A stretch of 41,905 bases of DNA from a virus. A program made the translations under genes and the position numbers. The notes below the pieces were generated by a model. The model worked only from the letters and a program-made list of their open reading frames with translations, was not told the origin of the DNA and did not search any database. The DNA is taken from the IMG/VR virus record IMGVR_UViG_3300010413_000073, positions 1-41,905 of that record; one strand, given 5' to 3'. Below are positions 22,656 through 31,038 of the stretch, piece by piece; position 1 is the first letter of the stretch; each line of letters opens with the position of its first letter.

Positions 22656-24535
22656 TAGAACACCACCTTACTAGCAAAACGCCCACCGGGCTGATTGACC
22701 AAATCAAATTTATCGGCAAACGGCTGTGAATTTGCATTGTCACTGAACCCAAAAGTGGCGCCGATCACAGCTTGCACAATCGTAGCATAGCGCACGCCCT
22801 GCGGTTTTGGAAGCAAATCCAACGACACAATAGCCAATAATCGATCGATATCATAGCCCGGGTCAACATATAGGTCTAGGCTCATATCCTTGTTGTCGAT
22901 CACATACGCTTGCCCATCGAAAGCGACTTGAATGGCTTCCTGAATCGATAGGCCACTGATCGAAAGCATATAGGGTGACCCATGGTTGCGGGCAATTTTC
23001 ATTTTCAGAAATAGCCGATAGTCCGAATCTCCCAATTCCAGCGGCGTGCGGGCCGGTTCAAATTTGTCGAAGAATGGCGCCACATCGGCCACGGCCGCGA
23101 ACTTATCATCAAAGCCTTTCGAATAAGCATTTCCGAGGGGTGACCCGATCCGGAATTCACCGATGTGATCATTCAGAAAGGCGGATGTGCCGCCGTATGA
23201 CCCCAAAAACAAATCGCCGGTTGGTTGTTTCGGTGATCCAGTGAAAACAAAAACGTCGGTGTCGTCTTGCTTGACGACAAGTTCATCGCCTTCTGTTTCC
23301 AAAAGATATCGATGTTCGGCTTCGTCTGGGGTGAATGTCGATGTGAATGGAACACCACCGAACGCACCTTCAAGCACGCCAGTGACACCGCGCTGCAGGT
23401 AAGTATCGCCACCGCCACCCAATACGCTAAACAGGCAATGCGCTTGACCATCGTTCGGAATAGCGACATTCACCGAAAAGATTGCCCCGATTGACAGATC
23501 AGGCACATCGGCATTCGGCAACGAAACCGTTTCATCGGCCCGGGTGCCGGCGCCATCGATTGGCGAAGTGACCAAAGGAACGCCCCGTTCAATCTGCGGC
23601 CAATCAACAATGACTGATCCGGAAAGCGCGGCATCGTTTGCCCCTTCCAGCGTTGCCCGGGCTGCCGGGTTGATCGTGATGTCCTGCGAAGTATTCCCCG
23701 ACGCATCATCTTGAATTGGAAAACATACCCGCCACCAGTTCCCCGCGTCTTCGACATAAATGCCGGCGGTTGCTGCGCTATCAAGTTGACCCGTTGTTGT
23801 GTCGATTCTAGCCGTCATTGATATGGGCGTTCCGCCGGTTAGATTGCAAACGATCTGCGGAATGTTCACCGCTGAACCTTTTTTGACGTATAGGCTGGCC
23901 GGGTTTGTTGTGTTTCCGCTGGTCAATCCTGCCTTTGTCTGTGAAAAAGCGGAAATGACCGCGGCATCCGTATCGGTCAAGGTCACTGCAGCATTGACAC
24001 CGCCATCGATACCAACGGCATCGTTTGCCTTGGTTCCGGTTCCCCCGATAAGTGCCCAATCCGCAGCGGTTCGATGTGTGGCGGCCAGCACATTCGCCCC
24101 GGCCGCTTCAATCAATAATCGTTCGACTCCGCCCACATTTTCGAATCTGGCAGCGTCGGCGATCGCTTGGGTCAACAAACCGGTGCCGGTGTCCCAATAA
24201 TAGCCGACCGACGCCCGGGCGAATGTCACCGGTCCGCCACCAGTAACGCCCAGCGATCCGGCCAAAGCGGAAATCAACAGTTCGCGATCCCAGAACCCGA
24301 AGGCGATCCGTTGCAAGATGAAAGGCAACAAACGGTCAAGGCCAATGATCCGACCAAGGATGTCAAGTTGCACGCCGACGGCCTGATCGATATCGAAAGC
24401 ATCGGGAATTTGAACATACATATCGCGGACCGGTTCAAGCGATCCGGCCAAGGCGGCGATTTCTGCCCGCGCATTGGGTTTTTCCCAATATTGTTTGATC
24501 AATAGATCAACATACGCATTCGTATAGTCTGACAT
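22655..24535 (-). CDS. DUF2612-type baseplate protein with inserted lectin-like domain
   Basis: A 626-residue protein. Residues 1-100 (NAYVDLLIKQYWEKPNARAE, QLDILGRIIGLDRL) and about 490-626 (FLKMKIARNHGS, VDPGYDIDRLLAIVS) together match one DUF2612 baseplate protein, usually about 200 residues. Between them is a foreign block of about 380 residues with VTFARASVGYYWDTGTGLL and LLIEAAGANVL, the start of a beta-sandwich found in phage fibres, followed by concanavalin-like strands (EFRIGSPLGNAY). This suggests a carbohydrate-binding domain looping out of the baseplate. Start ATG at 24535 overlaps the upstream stop. Confidence 0.8.
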   Translation of the reverse strand: MSDYTNAYVDLLIKQYWEKPNARAEIAALAGSLEPVRDMYVQIPDAFDIDQAVGVQLDILGRIIGLDRLLPFILQRIAFGFWDRELLISALAGSLGVTGGGPVTFARASVGYYWDTGTGLLTQAIADAARFENVGGVERLLIEAAGANVLAATHRTAADWALIGGTGTKANDAVGIDGGVNAAVTLTDTDAAVISAFSQTKAGLTSGNTTNPASLYVKKGSAVNIPQIVCNLTGGTPISMTARIDTTTGQLDSAATAGIYVEDAGNWWRVCFPIQDDASGNTSQDITINPAARATLEGANDAALSGSVIVDWPQIERGVPLVTSPIDGAGTRADETVSLPNADVPDLSIGAIFSVNVAIPNDGQAHCLFSVLGGGGDTYLQRGVTGVLEGAFGGVPFTSTFTPDEAEHRYLLETEGDELVVKQDDTDVFVFTGSPKQPTGDLFLGSYGGTSAFLNDHIGEFRIGSPLGNAYSKGFDDKFAAVADVAPFFDKFEPARTPLELGDSDYRLFLKMKIARNHGSPYMLSISGLSIQEAIQVAFDGQAYVIDNKDMSLDLYVDPGYDIDRLLAIVSLDLLPKPQGVRYATIVQAVIGATFGFSDNANSQPFADKFDLVNQPGGRFASKVVF

Positions 24536-25704
24536 CACAACACCGTCACGGTGATATCAGCAACAGCGATGCTATATTTTTGATCGGCGCCCGGGTCAAG
24601 GATTCCGTCGGTATAGGTCACATCATCGTCGCTGATTTCCAGCAATGTCGCCGTAAAATTTCCGCCGGTGCCGTACACAATGGCATAAAGTTCACTAGCG
24701 ATTGCATTTTCATTGATGCGCCACGAAATGGCCGCTAGCGCATTTTTGATAGCTATGACATCCACAACGGTTGCCCCGATACCTTGAACCGTCAGGTGGA
24801 CAAATAAAGGCACCACACTGGGTCGATCGAATGCCATGGAATGGATCAAATCGAATGTTCCGCCACCCGGCAGGTTCAACACTTCGGTGAATGTACCCGT
24901 CACAGTGCCTTTGATACCTGTCCCGCCGGTTTTATTTCGGGCAATATGTTCGATGATATCCGGAACGTCACCGCCTTCGACAATGCACCAAATCGTGTGT
25001 GCATCCAGACTTAAAACAGCATCGAACACATCCGAATCATTTTCATAGACGGCGACATCGGTCACACCTTCCAAGTTTGCCAGCGCAGTGAATAAACCCG
25101 CGACGGAACTGGTCGCCGGTGAAACAACGGATTCACGACGACGGACACGCAATTCGGTGTCAGTCTCTTCGTTGCGGCCGGCAGTAGCCGCCGCGGCATT
25201 CGTGACAGAAACAACCCCAAGGATGATTGTCGAAGGGGTGGTCACGGTGCCGGCATCCGCTGCTATATCGCCGAAGGCTTCCGCGAATAGGGTGGTTGCA
25301 TTCGCCCCGGGCACCAGCGAAACCGGGCTGTCAGTAACCCACAATTGGCCTAGATCATCTTCGACCGCATAGCCGGCCGGCAGATCGACATTCCGATCGG
25401 CGGTGATTGTCACATCGACTTGCGATCGGGTCGGGGTTGCCCGGGAAATGCCGGCAAGTTTGATCAACTTGTTCAGGAATTCGCCGGTCGATTTGTCCGG
25501 GTCCATTTGGTTGTAAAGGTTCAGGGCGAAGGTCTGCAGGTCAAGCCGCGCCTTTGCTTCAATGCCGATTCGCTGGCCGTCCGGGCTGTTCGGGTCGGTG
25601 TTGATGTCCGGCCCATAGATCGCCTGATAGTTGGCCACCAATTCGGCGACAATTTCGTCATAGGTCTGAATCGTCAAACCGTTTTCGGTTAGCTGAAAAC
25701 TCAT
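24535..25704 (-). CDS. baseplate J-like protein
   Basis: A 389-residue baseplate wedge protein of the P2 gpJ / Mu gp47 type. Characteristic pieces are YQAIYGPDINTDPNSPDGQ near the start, NLYNQMDPDKSTGEFLNKL, LAGISRATPT and NEETDTELRVRRRES. It connects the central baseplate to fibre-bearing proteins. It overlaps both neighbours by a few bases, in the standard order W-J-I/fibre. Confidence 0.9.
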   Translation of the reverse strand: MSFQLTENGLTIQTYDEIVAELVANYQAIYGPDINTDPNSPDGQRIGIEAKARLDLQTFALNLYNQMDPDKSTGEFLNKLIKLAGISRATPTRSQVDVTITADRNVDLPAGYAVEDDLGQLWVTDSPVSLVPGANATTLFAEAFGDIAADAGTVTTPSTIILGVVSVTNAAAATAGRNEETDTELRVRRRESVVSPATSSVAGLFTALANLEGVTDVAVYENDSDVFDAVLSLDAHTIWCIVEGGDVPDIIEHIARNKTGGTGIKGTVTGTFTEVLNLPGGGTFDLIHSMAFDRPSVVPLFVHLTVQGIGATVVDVIAIKNALAAISWRINENAIASELYAIVYGTGGNFTATLLEISDDDVTYTDGILDPGADQKYSIAVADITVTVL

Positions 25705-26057
25705 GGCAACACCACCGTGTCAACAAATTTGGTATTGAAGACATCGACATAGGTCAGTTCGATCGTTGCCTTGCGGTTTGCATCGACGCTGACAAGCCGA
25801 AGCCGTTCAATTGCCCGGACTCCTTCGGTGGCCAACACGGCGGTTTCAATTTCCCGCAGGATTCGGGCGGACGTGGCCCGGTTGCCCAACAGTTCGAACC
25901 ATGGCAAACCGTTGTCGATGTCCGCGAACCAATCATCGGTGAAAGACCGCAGGCGGGTGACAACATGCTGCGCGATGGCATTCGAACGGCGCAAGTAGTT
26001 TGCCCGACCCTTGCCGAACTTCCAGTCACCGTTTGAATCCAGACCAGCTACGCGCAT
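25701..26057 (-). CDS. baseplate wedge protein (gpW / gp25-like)
   Basis: A 118-residue protein with the fold and position of P2 gpW / T4 gp25, part of the baseplate wedge core. NAIAQHVVTRLRSFTDDWFADIDNGLPW is the typical start region (helix then aromatic loop), followed by ILREIETAVLATEGVRAIERL and the final beta strands. The ATG overlaps the stop of the spike gene (TAATG). Confidence 0.85.
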   Translation of the reverse strand: MRVAGLDSNGDWKFGKGRANYLRRSNAIAQHVVTRLRSFTDDWFADIDNGLPWFELLGNRATSARILREIETAVLATEGVRAIERLRLVSVDANRKATIELTYVDVFNTKFVDTVVLP

Positions 26058-26713
26058 TATACAATCCCCGTGATGACGCCATTCGTGACGGTCACCGTTT
26101 TGCCGTCCACCGTCGTAAAGCTACCCGACACGCCGGCCAATGCCCCAACCTTAAACGATCCGGCACTAATTTGGCCAGAAATATCGGCGTTCCCGGTCTG
26201 GGCTAAATCCCCGGTGCGGGTCATCTTGCCGGTGTGGGTTGTGTCGCCGTTATGCTCCAACGTGCCGTTGTGGACGTGATTCCCATCGAATTGCGTGTCG
26301 CCGGTCTGCTGAATGACCGAAGGGATCGTCAGGGCAGCGGCCAAGGGGTTGACCCCGCCCAGATAGAACCCGTCCGAATAATCGTGCATGCGCATTTCAA
26401 GCGGCGGTTGCCCATCCTGCCCATCATACCAACGGTCGAAGCATCGTTCCGAAATGATCAACAGACCGTAGTCATCGACGGCGATCGGGTGCGCGGTGTA
26501 GCTGGTGCCGCCCTGCATGAAAATCGGGGGCACATCGACGAACACCGGCAATTTGATGCTTTTGCCTTTCACCAATCGATTGATGACCGGTTGGCATTCG
26601 ATCGTGTTCGTTCCGACTTTGGTGACCTTGACCACCGTGACGGTGTGCATGTTTGCAAGGGCTTGCGCGATCGCCAAATTCACGGTGTCAAGTAGCTGTT
26701 TGACTTCCATCAT
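26057..26713 (-). CDS. membrane-puncturing spike (Gp138 / gpV-like)
   Basis: A 218-residue trimeric spike that caps the tail tube and pierces the outer membrane. The N-terminal OB-like domain shows TIECQPVINRLVKGKSIKLP, VPPIFMQGGTSYTAHP and GLLIISERCFDRW, typical of the Gp138 N-terminal domain. The C-terminal half is a beta-helix of short repeats (NGTLEHNGDTTHTGKMTRTG). Two adjacent ATGs begin it; the first overlaps the hub stop. Upstream codons in the same frame lie inside the hub gene. Confidence 0.86.
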   Translation of the reverse strand: MMEVKQLLDTVNLAIAQALANMHTVTVVKVTKVGTNTIECQPVINRLVKGKSIKLPVFVDVPPIFMQGGTSYTAHPIAVDDYGLLIISERCFDRWYDGQDGQPPLEMRMHDYSDGFYLGGVNPLAAALTIPSVIQQTGDTQFDGNHVHNGTLEHNGDTTHTGKMTRTGDLAQTGNADISGQISAGSFKVGALAGVSGSFTTVDGKTVTVTNGVITGIV

Positions 26714-27546
26714 AGCACATTGTACCCCGTAGCCGGCAACGCGGTCACCGCTTGGCCCCAATCGCTGCCGTAGTTGTCCCCAGCATATCCCATCGATTCG
26801 ATCCGATAGACGCCATTCAGGTGCGGCGCCAACTGGCTGACAAGCTGACAAAGCCCGGCCAGTTTCAGCGTCGGATTCAAGACGGTGTTGAATGTGACTT
26901 TTGACTGTTCCCGAACCGGCGTATCGCGCAGCCCGGTTTCAGCGCTGACCACCGGGATGAAACTACTGACCACATCGTTTTGTTTTACAATGAACAATCG
27001 TTCGTCGTCGATGTACCAAGTTTCGGTTTCGCCGATCAGTTCATCGATCAGTTTCGCGCTAGACCCGACCAGCACTTTCGGCCGAATCAATTGCTGTTGT
27101 TCGGTGAACTTGCCCCGCTTGGTGTTCGGCATGTCTTTCAAAATGGCATCGACCGCTTTGGTCTTCCCGCGAACCGTTTGGCTTGTGAAGCTGTTCAAAA
27201 AGTCATAGCCGCCGTCCAAACATTCCAGTTCGGTGACCAGATCAGCACCATCGCGGAAGTTCTGCCCCCGGTGAACGGTGCCCTTGAATAACAACTGCAG
27301 GTTGCCAGAATAGCCAACGCTGAATGACAAGGGGATTCGCTTTTGCTGTTCGGCATCCTTGGCCAAGGCTAATCGATTCGATTCGCGCAGGTTATACAGG
27401 CGAACGGTCAACTTGTTCAGGCCACCGGACACGGCTTTCGATGCGTTGAAACTGACACGCAATGGCGGCGTCACGGTGATCGCCTGCCCGCCGGATACTT
27501 CGACCGACAGGGAAAAGTCGCGATTAAAGCGGGACAGGGGTTGCAC
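26710..27546 (-). CDS. baseplate hub protein (gp27 / gpD-like)
   Basis: A 278-residue protein forming the ring that joins tube to spike. FNASKAVSGGLNKLTVRLYNL, SFSVGYSGNLQLLFKGTV and TFNTVLNPTLKLAGLCQLVS are features of the hub family found beside Gp138 spikes. The start is GTG at 27546, inside the 3' end of the plug gene (23 bp overlap). The gene order plug-hub-spike-W-J matches Pam3-like small myophages. Confidence 0.83.
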   Translation of the reverse strand: MQPLSRFNRDFSLSVEVSGGQAITVTPPLRVSFNASKAVSGGLNKLTVRLYNLRESNRLALAKDAEQQKRIPLSFSVGYSGNLQLLFKGTVHRGQNFRDGADLVTELECLDGGYDFLNSFTSQTVRGKTKAVDAILKDMPNTKRGKFTEQQQLIRPKVLVGSSAKLIDELIGETETWYIDDERLFIVKQNDVVSSFIPVVSAETGLRDTPVREQSKVTFNTVLNPTLKLAGLCQLVSQLAPHLNGVYRIESMGYAGDNYGSDWGQAVTALPATGYNVL

Positions 27547-27865
27547 GGATCACCACCATGTCGGCCGCGTCCAAAAGGTACAGCTTGCAGCGGCCCGAAA
27601 CGAAATCGTCAGCCCGGAAGGGGTCAAGCCCGGCGCCATCTTCCAGCCGAATAACAAAGTCGAATGGATAGTTCCGCGATCGCATGTGCAGAACGCCGGC
27701 CGATAGCTTGTGCCCTTGGGCGACCTTGCCTTTATATTCGACATCCATGCACCAGATTTGAACCGTCGCATAGAACCGCAGGGTCAGCACGATTTCGGAT
27801 TCTTCGAAAAGGATCGTATGCCGCTGGTGCGCTTCGCTGGTGATGTTTTCGATCTGAATTGGCAC
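27524..27865 (-). CDS. baseplate plug protein (Pam3 gp18-like)
   Basis: A 113-residue protein of beta structure matching the baseplate plug group: TLRFYATVQIWCMDVEYKGK, AGVLHMRSRNYPFDFVI and RLEDGAGLDPFRADDF-like segments. It is thought to sit inside the tube-hub channel. Start GTG at 27865, with GGAGG overlapping the previous stop codon. Confidence 0.78.
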   Translation of the reverse strand: MPIQIENITSEAHQRHTILFEESEIVLTLRFYATVQIWCMDVEYKGKVAQGHKLSAGVLHMRSRNYPFDFVIRLEDGAGLDPFRADDFVSGRCKLYLLDAADMVVIRATPVPL

Positions 27866-27868
27866 CGG

Positions 27869-28615
27869 TTACCCTCCGAAGATATTTGACAAAAGGGATC
27901 GTTCGACGGGCGTGCCCTCTTGTGTCCCCTTGTTCGATTCGCGGTCAAGTTGGCCACCAACACCCGGCGATCGGCGTGCAATCTGCGAATATACCACTTC
28001 GGCGAAACGTACCTGTTGCGCCCGCAGTGTGAAAGCCATGTCGTCCGTTTCGTTGTCCGTTGTGGTAACGAATGACGTGATGACCATATTTTCGCGCCGA
28101 CGATAGGGCATATCGATCGTTATCAATTGCCGGCCGGCGTGAAGGGCTTCCATAGCGTCCACAAACTGTTCGCGGATCGTCTTCCCGCCGACATCCTGAT
28201 TGCCAAACAGCGACAGGATTTCGGCCCCACTACTGATAAGGTTTTCAAGTCGCAGCATCGCATCCCGGGCATCATTGGCCACGGCGTTCGCCTGTTCAAT
28301 CATGCTGGTGGTCCAAGCTGGGGCATATTGTGCGGCCAGATTGCCGATCGTAGCTTCCGACCGTTGAATCTGCCGGATTGCCGGATCGCCCCGCAAGTGA
28401 ATGTCAGAGACATCGCCTTCGATGCTGATCACGATCGGTTTCAAAATGATGTGATCGTGAATTTCGGTCCCATCTTCCAACGGTACCGCGGGCACGTCTG
28501 CGGATAATTCCGAAGAATCGCGAACACGAACAAACGCCGTGAAATTGCCGATGCCGACTTCCTGTTTCGGCCCCGACGGAATCACCCGTTCAAGGTAGTC
28601 AGAAATCCGCGCCAT
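27869..28615 (-). CDS. Dit-like tail/baseplate protein
   Basis: A 248-residue protein between the tape measure and plug genes. The first half (VGIGNFTAFVRVRD, HIILKPIVISIEGDVSDIHL) and the later strands (RQLITIDMPYRRRENMVITS) follow the Dit-like pattern that forms the ring at the end of the tube. A long helical middle (WTTSMIEQANAVANDARDAM) is present. ATG overlaps the tape measure stop (TGATG). Confidence 0.75.
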   Translation of the reverse strand: MARISDYLERVIPSGPKQEVGIGNFTAFVRVRDSSELSADVPAVPLEDGTEIHDHIILKPIVISIEGDVSDIHLRGDPAIRQIQRSEATIGNLAAQYAPAWTTSMIEQANAVANDARDAMLRLENLISSGAEILSLFGNQDVGGKTIREQFVDAMEALHAGRQLITIDMPYRRRENMVITSFVTTTDNETDDMAFTLRAQQVRFAEVVYSQIARRSPGVGGQLDRESNKGTQEGTPVERSLLSNIFGG

Positions 28616-30009
28616 CAGCGGCCCCCGACGCGAAGTTGCGTTTCCGCGTCACTCAATTGTTTTTGCAGACCATCAACACTTGCTTGCCCGGCCGCGGCGG
28701 CATCGCTGGTATAAATATTTTGTGTGACGGTTTGATTCACTTGCCGATTGTCCACAGAACCGCCGCCACCAAGTTTGCCGGCGGGTGGAATAGCGAACTG
28801 TTCAACCGGGGCATTCCCGGGCATCTGGGGCGCCCCAGCGGCCCCCAGACCAAAGAATCGACCAATCGCTGCCCCGCCGGATCGAATTAGCTGCACGACA
28901 GCTTTCAGATATCCCCACCATTGTTTGAATCCCAGCACAATGACATCAAGGCCGATTTTCAAGACATCGAACGCTTTGGTCATACCTTCAACGATGTCAA
29001 TGTCGAAAGTATCTTTGAAGAAATCCGCAATCACTGATTTGCCGCCATGGAATGCGACGATCAGATCATCAACAATGGCCAACAGCGCGATGATGCCGGC
29101 AGTGATTAGCACGACGGGCGAAAACAAAACACCCATGGCGCCGGTGAATCCCAAAGCGGCGATCTTTCCGACAAGGAATGCCGTCCCTAGCGCTGCAAAT
29201 ACCGGCAAAAGCCGATTGATTGCCCCTAGAAATGCACCAACCCATTTGACGGTTGTTTTGATACCCGCAACAATCCAATCCTTGTTGTTTTTCAACAGGG
29301 TGACAAATTCATCAGCCATGGCCCGCATTTCCGGTGCAACACCAACGGCAACCAACTGTTTGATCGAATTCAGCCCGAACCACATCGAATTGACCGATTT
29401 GGTGTAGTCTTCGGCTTGTTTGGCTTGCTCTTCGGTCAGAACACCAAGGTCGCGGGCCTCTTGCCGCAAGTTCGCCAATTCACCGCCAGTTTTGCCCAAT
29501 AGCTGCAGCAATGAAGAATCGATTCCCAAGGCTTCCGCGAAGTGTTTCTGTTCCGCAAGGGAAAGGCCCAATTGCTTGAACCGGGTTGAAACTTCACCAA
29601 GGATTCGATCGGCTGATTTAACTTGGCCATTTGAATCGCGAACTGAAATTCCCAATCGGGCAAACTCTTCGCTGCCCTGTTGCGCGGCCCGGCCGATATT
29701 GGCAGTCAAGGCCGCGAAGGTAGATTGAACGGCTTGCCCTGAACTTTGTGTTTGTTCCGCGGCATAGGTCCATTCCTGCATCGCTGCAACTGAAACACCG
29801 GTCTGTTTTGCGAATGCCGCTTGGGTATCGATGCCACGCAACTGTGAATCAGCCCAAAGGGAAAATGCACCGGCTGCAGCTTCCAACCCCAGCACCACAC
29901 CGCCCAGCAACTTGATCGAACTACCTAGCGAAAAGTTGTATTTTTCAAGCGGCTTTTCGCTGCCAAGGTAGCTGAATTTTGTCACCAAATCATTGACAAT
30001 GGTCGCCAC
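28615..30009 (-). CDS. tape measure protein
   Basis: A 464-residue protein setting tail length, in the usual place after the tail chaperones. N-terminal helical parts (AFAKQTGVSVAAMQEWTYAA, LTEEQAKQAEDYTKSVNSM) are followed by hydrophobic segments (FSPVVLITAGIIALLAIV) that could insert in the host inner membrane. It is short, so the tail should be short, on the order of 70 nm if the usual rise per residue holds. Start GTG at 30009 with GGAG eight bases upstream. Confidence 0.87.
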   Translation of the reverse strand: MATIVNDLVTKFSYLGSEKPLEKYNFSLGSSIKLLGGVVLGLEAAAGAFSLWADSQLRGIDTQAAFAKQTGVSVAAMQEWTYAAEQTQSSGQAVQSTFAALTANIGRAAQQGSEEFARLGISVRDSNGQVKSADRILGEVSTRFKQLGLSLAEQKHFAEALGIDSSLLQLLGKTGGELANLRQEARDLGVLTEEQAKQAEDYTKSVNSMWFGLNSIKQLVAVGVAPEMRAMADEFVTLLKNNKDWIVAGIKTTVKWVGAFLGAINRLLPVFAALGTAFLVGKIAALGFTGAMGVLFSPVVLITAGIIALLAIVDDLIVAFHGGKSVIADFFKDTFDIDIVEGMTKAFDVLKIGLDVIVLGFKQWWGYLKAVVQLIRSGGAAIGRFFGLGAAGAPQMPGNAPVEQFAIPPAGKLGGGGSVDNRQVNQTVTQNIYTSDAAAAGQASVDGLQKQLSDAETQLRVGGR

Positions 30010-30011
30010 TT

Positions 30012-30245
30012 TCAGCCCTCCGGATTCTGGGCGTGAAACGCTTCGATGTCATGTTTGATGCTAGCGTGTTCGACTGCATCCAAAAATCGCGGCGTGTCCC
30101 AACCCTCTATTTCTTCAACCGAACCATACCCCCGAAGCGCCAATTCGAAAACGGTCATTGTGTCTTCTGACACGTTCGACTTGGCAATGTATTCGCGCCG
30201 TTCGCGCCTAATGCGAACGGTTAATCGGTAAGGTTCGCGGACATA
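30012..30245 (-). CDS. tail assembly chaperone, -1 frameshift extension (T part)
   Basis: A 77-codon downstream part with no good start of its own, reached by -1 frameshifting from the gene at 30221-30595. The fusion would be 117 + 77 = 194 residues, passing from FPF into YVREPYRLTVRIRRE. This mimics lambda G-GT, in which the T part recruits tape measure or tube protein. An open frame extends upstream to 30314 but overlaps the first part and lacks a ribosome site. Confidence 0.78.
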   Translation of the reverse strand, partial: YVREPYRLTVRIRRERREYIAKSNVSEDTMTVFELALRGYGSVEEIEGWDTPRFLDAVEHASIKHDIEAFHAQNPEG

Positions 30246-30595
30246 AAAGGGAAGCTGATCACCGCCATCGCCGTTGTGATAAACGGGATGTAGTCTTCGG
30301 GATGCTCTTCCCAATGTTCGTCGCCCAGCTTGACCAAAGCCTGCCCGTCGAACAAGGTGACTTTCCCGATCACATCCATCACCGTGTCGAATTCTGCGGA
30401 ATCCAGAAAAGACAGATCGCCCGAATTGGCAGCGTCGGCAACCTTCGAATAGAAGGCGAACACCTTCCGGCGCTGTTTGTGGACCATCTTCCCGAACACA
30501 TACTTGCGCCCGTTGATTTCCGCTTCACCATCATCATAGACGGCTTTGATCATTGCCCGGGCTTGGGCCAACTGTTCTTTGTCTTCCGGCTTCAT
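30221..30595 (-). CDS. tail assembly chaperone, G-like part
   Basis: A 124-residue protein between tube and tape measure genes. KEQLAQARAMIKAVYDDGEA, NGRKYVFGKMVHKQRRKVFAF-type segments and WEEHPEDYIPFITTAMAVI occur; this class of short helical protein binds the tape measure before tube polymerisation. The ATG at 30595 overlaps the tube stop (TAATG). The end carries the slippery heptamer at 30245-30251, seven codons before its stop. Confidence 0.83.
   Translation of the reverse strand: MKPEDKEQLAQARAMIKAVYDDGEAEINGRKYVFGKMVHKQRRKVFAFYSKVADAANSGDLSFLDSAEFDTVMDVIGKVTLFDGQALVKLGDEHWEEHPEDYIPFITTAMAVISFPFMSANLTD
30245..30251 (-). promoter_or_regulatory. slippery heptamer for programmed -1 frameshift
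   Basis: Minus-strand CCCTTTT, read C CCT TTT in the first frame, is a canonical X XXY YYZ site. After slipping one base back, both tRNAs re-pair perfectly at CCC TTT, and the ribosome enters the 77-codon extension. The site lies just before the first-frame stop in the tail chaperone pair, the standard location in tailed phages. Confidence 0.8.
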
Positions 30596-31026
30596 TACAG
30601 ACCCCGGATCGCATTACGGAATCGCAGGGTGTATTCCATCATGCCGTTGTTGTCGGTGTTGTTCTTCACGTTGCCCGGCTGGGTAGTGATCGAACCGTTT
30701 TCAAGCGTGTAGGTTTCGACACCATCGACGCCATCGCGCTTGAAACTTTCTTTCGCTGAACCGTTGAACACAACAGGCGATTCGCTGTTGATCGCGGAAT
30801 TCAGGAATTGGTCGGATGGGCTGTATTTCTGCACGCGCAGAATCAGATCAGACACACCGCAATCGACCCGGCGTTTGATGTTCACGCCACCGTTCGCGGC
30901 GTTGACGTGACTTGTGTGATCGTTCACCGGCCGAAGTTCGACGACATCGCCTTCGGCAAAATCGACGATCGGAAAGCCGTTCAGCACTACCGTCGTGCTA
31001 TCTGCATCCATAACAATGATTGACAT
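30595..31026 (-). CDS. tail tube protein (DUF3277-like)
   Basis: A 143-residue inner tube subunit. VVLNGFPIVDFAEGDVVELR at the start and QKYSPSDQFLNSAINSE in the middle fit the DUF3277 tube proteins found after DUF3383 sheaths. An insert DGVETYTLENGSITTQPGN is followed by MEYTLRFRNAI at the end. Lies directly downstream of the sheath, with GGGGGTCC before the ATG. Confidence 0.85.
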   Translation of the reverse strand: MSIIVMDADSTTVVLNGFPIVDFAEGDVVELRPVNDHTSHVNAANGGVNIKRRVDCGVSDLILRVQKYSPSDQFLNSAINSESPVVFNGSAKESFKRDGVDGVETYTLENGSITTQPGNVKNNTDNNGMMEYTLRFRNAIRGL

Positions 31027-31038
31027 GATCGGACCCCC

